Of a DNA stretch of 53,623 nucleotides, positions 51,988 through 53,623 are shown in pieces. A program made the translations under genes and the position numbers. How positions within the stretch are numbered: the stretch's first letter is position 1; each line of letters starts with the position of its first letter. Source of the DNA: Rhodopirellula sp. (GTDB taxonomy: Bacteria > Planctomycetota > Planctomycetia > Pirellulales > Thermoguttaceae); contig JAAYEH010000157.1 in assembly GCA_012728855.1 (NCBI GenBank), positions 1-53,623 of the forward strand, written 5' to 3'. The notes beneath the pieces are model-generated. The model did not search any database, was not told the DNA's origin, and was given only the letters and a program-made list of their open reading frames with translations.

Positions 51988-53115
51988 TCAGAACACCGCC
52001 ACCGAACCGCCCACGGCAAAGCGGACCACGCTGCGAACCGCGTCCCAGGCCACGCTCACCGGAGTCTCCTCCAAGCTGACCAGGTCGCCGGGCGCCAGCC
52101 GGATGTTGTAGGCGGCGTCGTCCTTCGCTTTTCGGACGCTGCTGGCGATTCGCACCATCCCTTCCTGCCCGGGCACTCGGCGAAGGATCAATACCTGATC
52201 GGCCATGATCGACGACAGGCCGCCCGACATCGCCACGGCATCCAGCAGGTATAAGTCGGCGTCGCGAGGCATGGTGTGCTGACCGGGGTTGTTGACCAGG
52301 CCGAAGACGTGGACGGTGCGCGTGGGGTGCTGGAGAACCATCACCACGTCGCCATCGTTCAAGTCGTAGGCCATATTGCCTCCCTCGCTGGCGCTGACGA
52401 GGTTGACCTTGATCGTCTGAAACGGCCGCGCCGTCGACGTACTGAAGGCGGTCAGTTGCCCTTCGGTTCCCGCCACCCGCGGCGCCGACTCCCCCGCGGC
52501 GTCCGGCGGCCCCGCACGACGAATTTCCACGTCGGCGCCGGCTTCTTCGCTCAGCCCGCCGGCTGCCACCAGCGCCGCTAGCAGTGAACTGGAGGTTCGC
52601 GGCAATTCATAGTTGCCCGGCACGGCCACCGCCCCCACAACGGTAACCCGGTTGGCCTGCTTCTTCCGAAACCCGACCATCACATGCGGATCGCGGAAGA
52701 CGCCGCGCGCCACCGCTGCCGCGGCGATCGCCTGCTCGGCATCGATCACCTCTAATCCGGCCAGGGGAACCTTGCCGATGATCGGAAGGTTGGCGATGCC
52801 GTCGTCACCGACTCGGACGGGCGCCGTCGCATCTTCCGGGTTCTCGAAGTCGGTGACCACGGTCACGTCGAGGATGTCGCCCGGATCAATCACATGGCTA
52901 TTGCCGGCGTAATTGGCCAGCCGGGCAAGATTGGCCATCGAACGATGGGCAGCCGGCCCGGCGACGCACTCCGGCGGCAACTCGGTGGGCCGCAACGGGC
53001 GCGCCGCGCAACCGGCGGCCAGCCACGGCAGGCATACGGCCGCCAACAGCACTAGCCGTGGCGCCAACCATACCGTGCGGATTCCAGCTATCGGGGTCGC
53101 CGTGAGATGGCCCAT
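51988..53115 (-). CDS. Wza-like polysaccharide export lipoprotein
   Basis: This 375-residue protein was read from ATG 53115 because this places a lipoprotein signal (LVLLAAVCLPWLAAGCAARP) near the N-terminus; in-frame ATGs at 53250 and 53310 would add up to 65 unrelated residues. The polysaccharide export domain starts HVIDPGDILDVTVVTDFENP, with VGDDGIANLPIIGKVPLAGL. Two SLBB-like segments follow: NRVTVVGAVAVPGNYELPRT and HVFGLVNNPGQHTMPRDADL. It forms the outer-membrane channel that exports capsule or exopolysaccharide in concert with Wzc. It is the first gene of the minus-strand operon visible here. Its promoter lies in 53116-53539. Confidence 0.93.
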   Translation of the reverse strand: MGHLTATPIAGIRTVWLAPRLVLLAAVCLPWLAAGCAARPLRPTELPPECVAGPAAHRSMANLARLANYAGNSHVIDPGDILDVTVVTDFENPEDATAPVRVGDDGIANLPIIGKVPLAGLEVIDAEQAIAAAAVARGVFRDPHVMVGFRKKQANRVTVVGAVAVPGNYELPRTSSSLLAALVAAGGLSEEAGADVEIRRAGPPDAAGESAPRVAGTEGQLTAFSTSTARPFQTIKVNLVSASEGGNMAYDLNDGDVVMVLQHPTRTVHVFGLVNNPGQHTMPRDADLYLLDAVAMSGGLSSIMADQVLILRRVPGQEGMVRIASSVRKAKDDAAYNIRLAPGDLVSLEETPVSVAWDAVRSVVRFAVGGSVAVF

Positions 53116-53539
53116 CGCGTACACGAACTCGCCGAGTATTGGGTAGTCGTAAAAAGAAGTCGCCCCCTCTGTCCGGCCGGCGGTGACCTTCGCGGCCCCT
53201 GGCGGCGCGGAAACAGCGGAAGCTCCCGAAAAAGCAAAGGGGCGTTTCATATCAGCAGGCTTCTGAGAAGTCAACGGCAGTTTGATGATCCCTGGCGAGC
53301 GTGGTGGCATTCGTCCCTCTTACGGCGTTCCATACACCCTCCTCTGTAGGGCGGATCACGATTGTTGTCCCTTGTTCAAGTGGTTTGTCCTTGAACCATG
53401 ACCGGAACTCGATCGCCGCCCATTCGCCGTTGTGACGACCCCCGCGACCGTGTGTCTTCTCGACGAACCGGGAAAGGCCGGGAGTTGTCTTACCGTAGTG
53501 ATGTCGCCTGACGCACCGGCGGCGCGGTGCGTGAAGCGG
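53116..53539. other. 424-bp region upstream of the exopolysaccharide operon
   Basis: No gene is supported; it should hold the operon promoter and any in-frame extension of the Wza-like protein. No convincing consensus promoter or operator is visible. Confidence 0.4.
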
Positions 53540-53623
53540 TCACTGTTGCTCGCTCTTTCCGTGGAAATCCCGGAACGATTCGGGCAAAGCGATCTTGCAG
53601 TCGCTGCAGCGTTTGGCCGTGCG
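53540..53623 (-). CDS. possible C-terminal end of a further protein (partial)
   Basis: A frame enters at the right edge and ends at TGA 53542-53540, giving 27 residues that include CSDCKIALPESFRDFHG. The Cys-x-x-Cys suggests a zinc knuckle, and the following residues are protein-like. The fragment is too short to name or to exclude chance. Confidence 0.3.
   Translation of the reverse strand, partial: RTAKRCSDCKIALPESFRDFHGKSEQQ

Overview
The window looks like a chromosomal segment of a planctomycete, probably of the Pirellulales type. This rests on family content rather than a marker gene: a DUF1559 pseudopilin paired with a small lipoprotein, an SHD1/WD40-like secreted protein, a hydrazine-synthase-alpha-like cytochrome domain, PEGA-domain proteins beside a kinase and an ECF-type sigma factor, many secreted carbohydrate-active enzymes, a sulfatase and several Tat-exported oxidoreductases. 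Base composition is high G+C throughout. No rRNA, tRNA or CRISPR array was seen.

Layout. 1-3.9 kb is a repeat and transposase graveyard: the tail of one REP-associated tyrosine transposase (RAYT), a lipoprotein and DUF1559 pair, a second RAYT broken by two frameshifts and flanked by inverted GTGTCCCCGGAAT arms, a small HExxH protein and an RHS remnant. 3.9-9.5 kb holds an SHD1/propeller protein, a PIG-L deacetylase, csrA with a gapless CsrA-like paralogue that has lost the key RNA-contact arginines, a single-domain response regulator and a small exported protein. 9.8-29.1 kb is a degradative, accessory region: a GH42-like protein, an exported O-methyltransferase, a GH32/43-like propeller protein, an esterase, an FAD oxidoreductase, a sialidase-like protein, a TIM-barrel-like protein, a DUF4838 protein, a sulfatase, a flavoprotein and a Gfo/Idh/MocA oxidoreductase. 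Remnants of a PhyH dioxygenase and of Tat leaders lie among them. 29.4-32.6 kb is a regulatory cluster: a PEGA/Ig-like exported protein divergent from a sigma factor and a Ser/Thr kinase with a C-terminal PEGA domain. 33.3-44.9 kb returns to secreted proteins: DUF4091, a discoidin/HZS-alpha chimera, a giant DUF6259 protein, another Gfo/Idh/MocA oxidoreductase and a metallophosphoesterase. 44.8-53.1 kb is an exopolysaccharide operon read leftwards: Wza-like exporter, Wzc-like tyrosine kinase, O-antigen-ligase/TPR protein and a CapD/WbpM-like nucleotide-sugar dehydratase.

The most unusual signal is a dispersed family of roughly 90-120 bp hairpin elements. Each carries an asymmetric pair of inner arms, GGGGACTGG on one side and GGGGACAGG or a close variant on the other. 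The outer stems differ from copy to copy but still pair within each copy. I find six full copies and one half copy. Two are nearly identical in opposite orientation 14 kb apart, one half copy abuts a predicted promoter, and one sits inside the DUF4091 coding sequence as exactly 36 extra in-frame codons. Together with two RAYT genes, a possible third RAYT scrap and at least four other hairpin families, the region appears shaped by REP/REPIN-like activity. The second notable item is the CsrA and CsrA-like pair.
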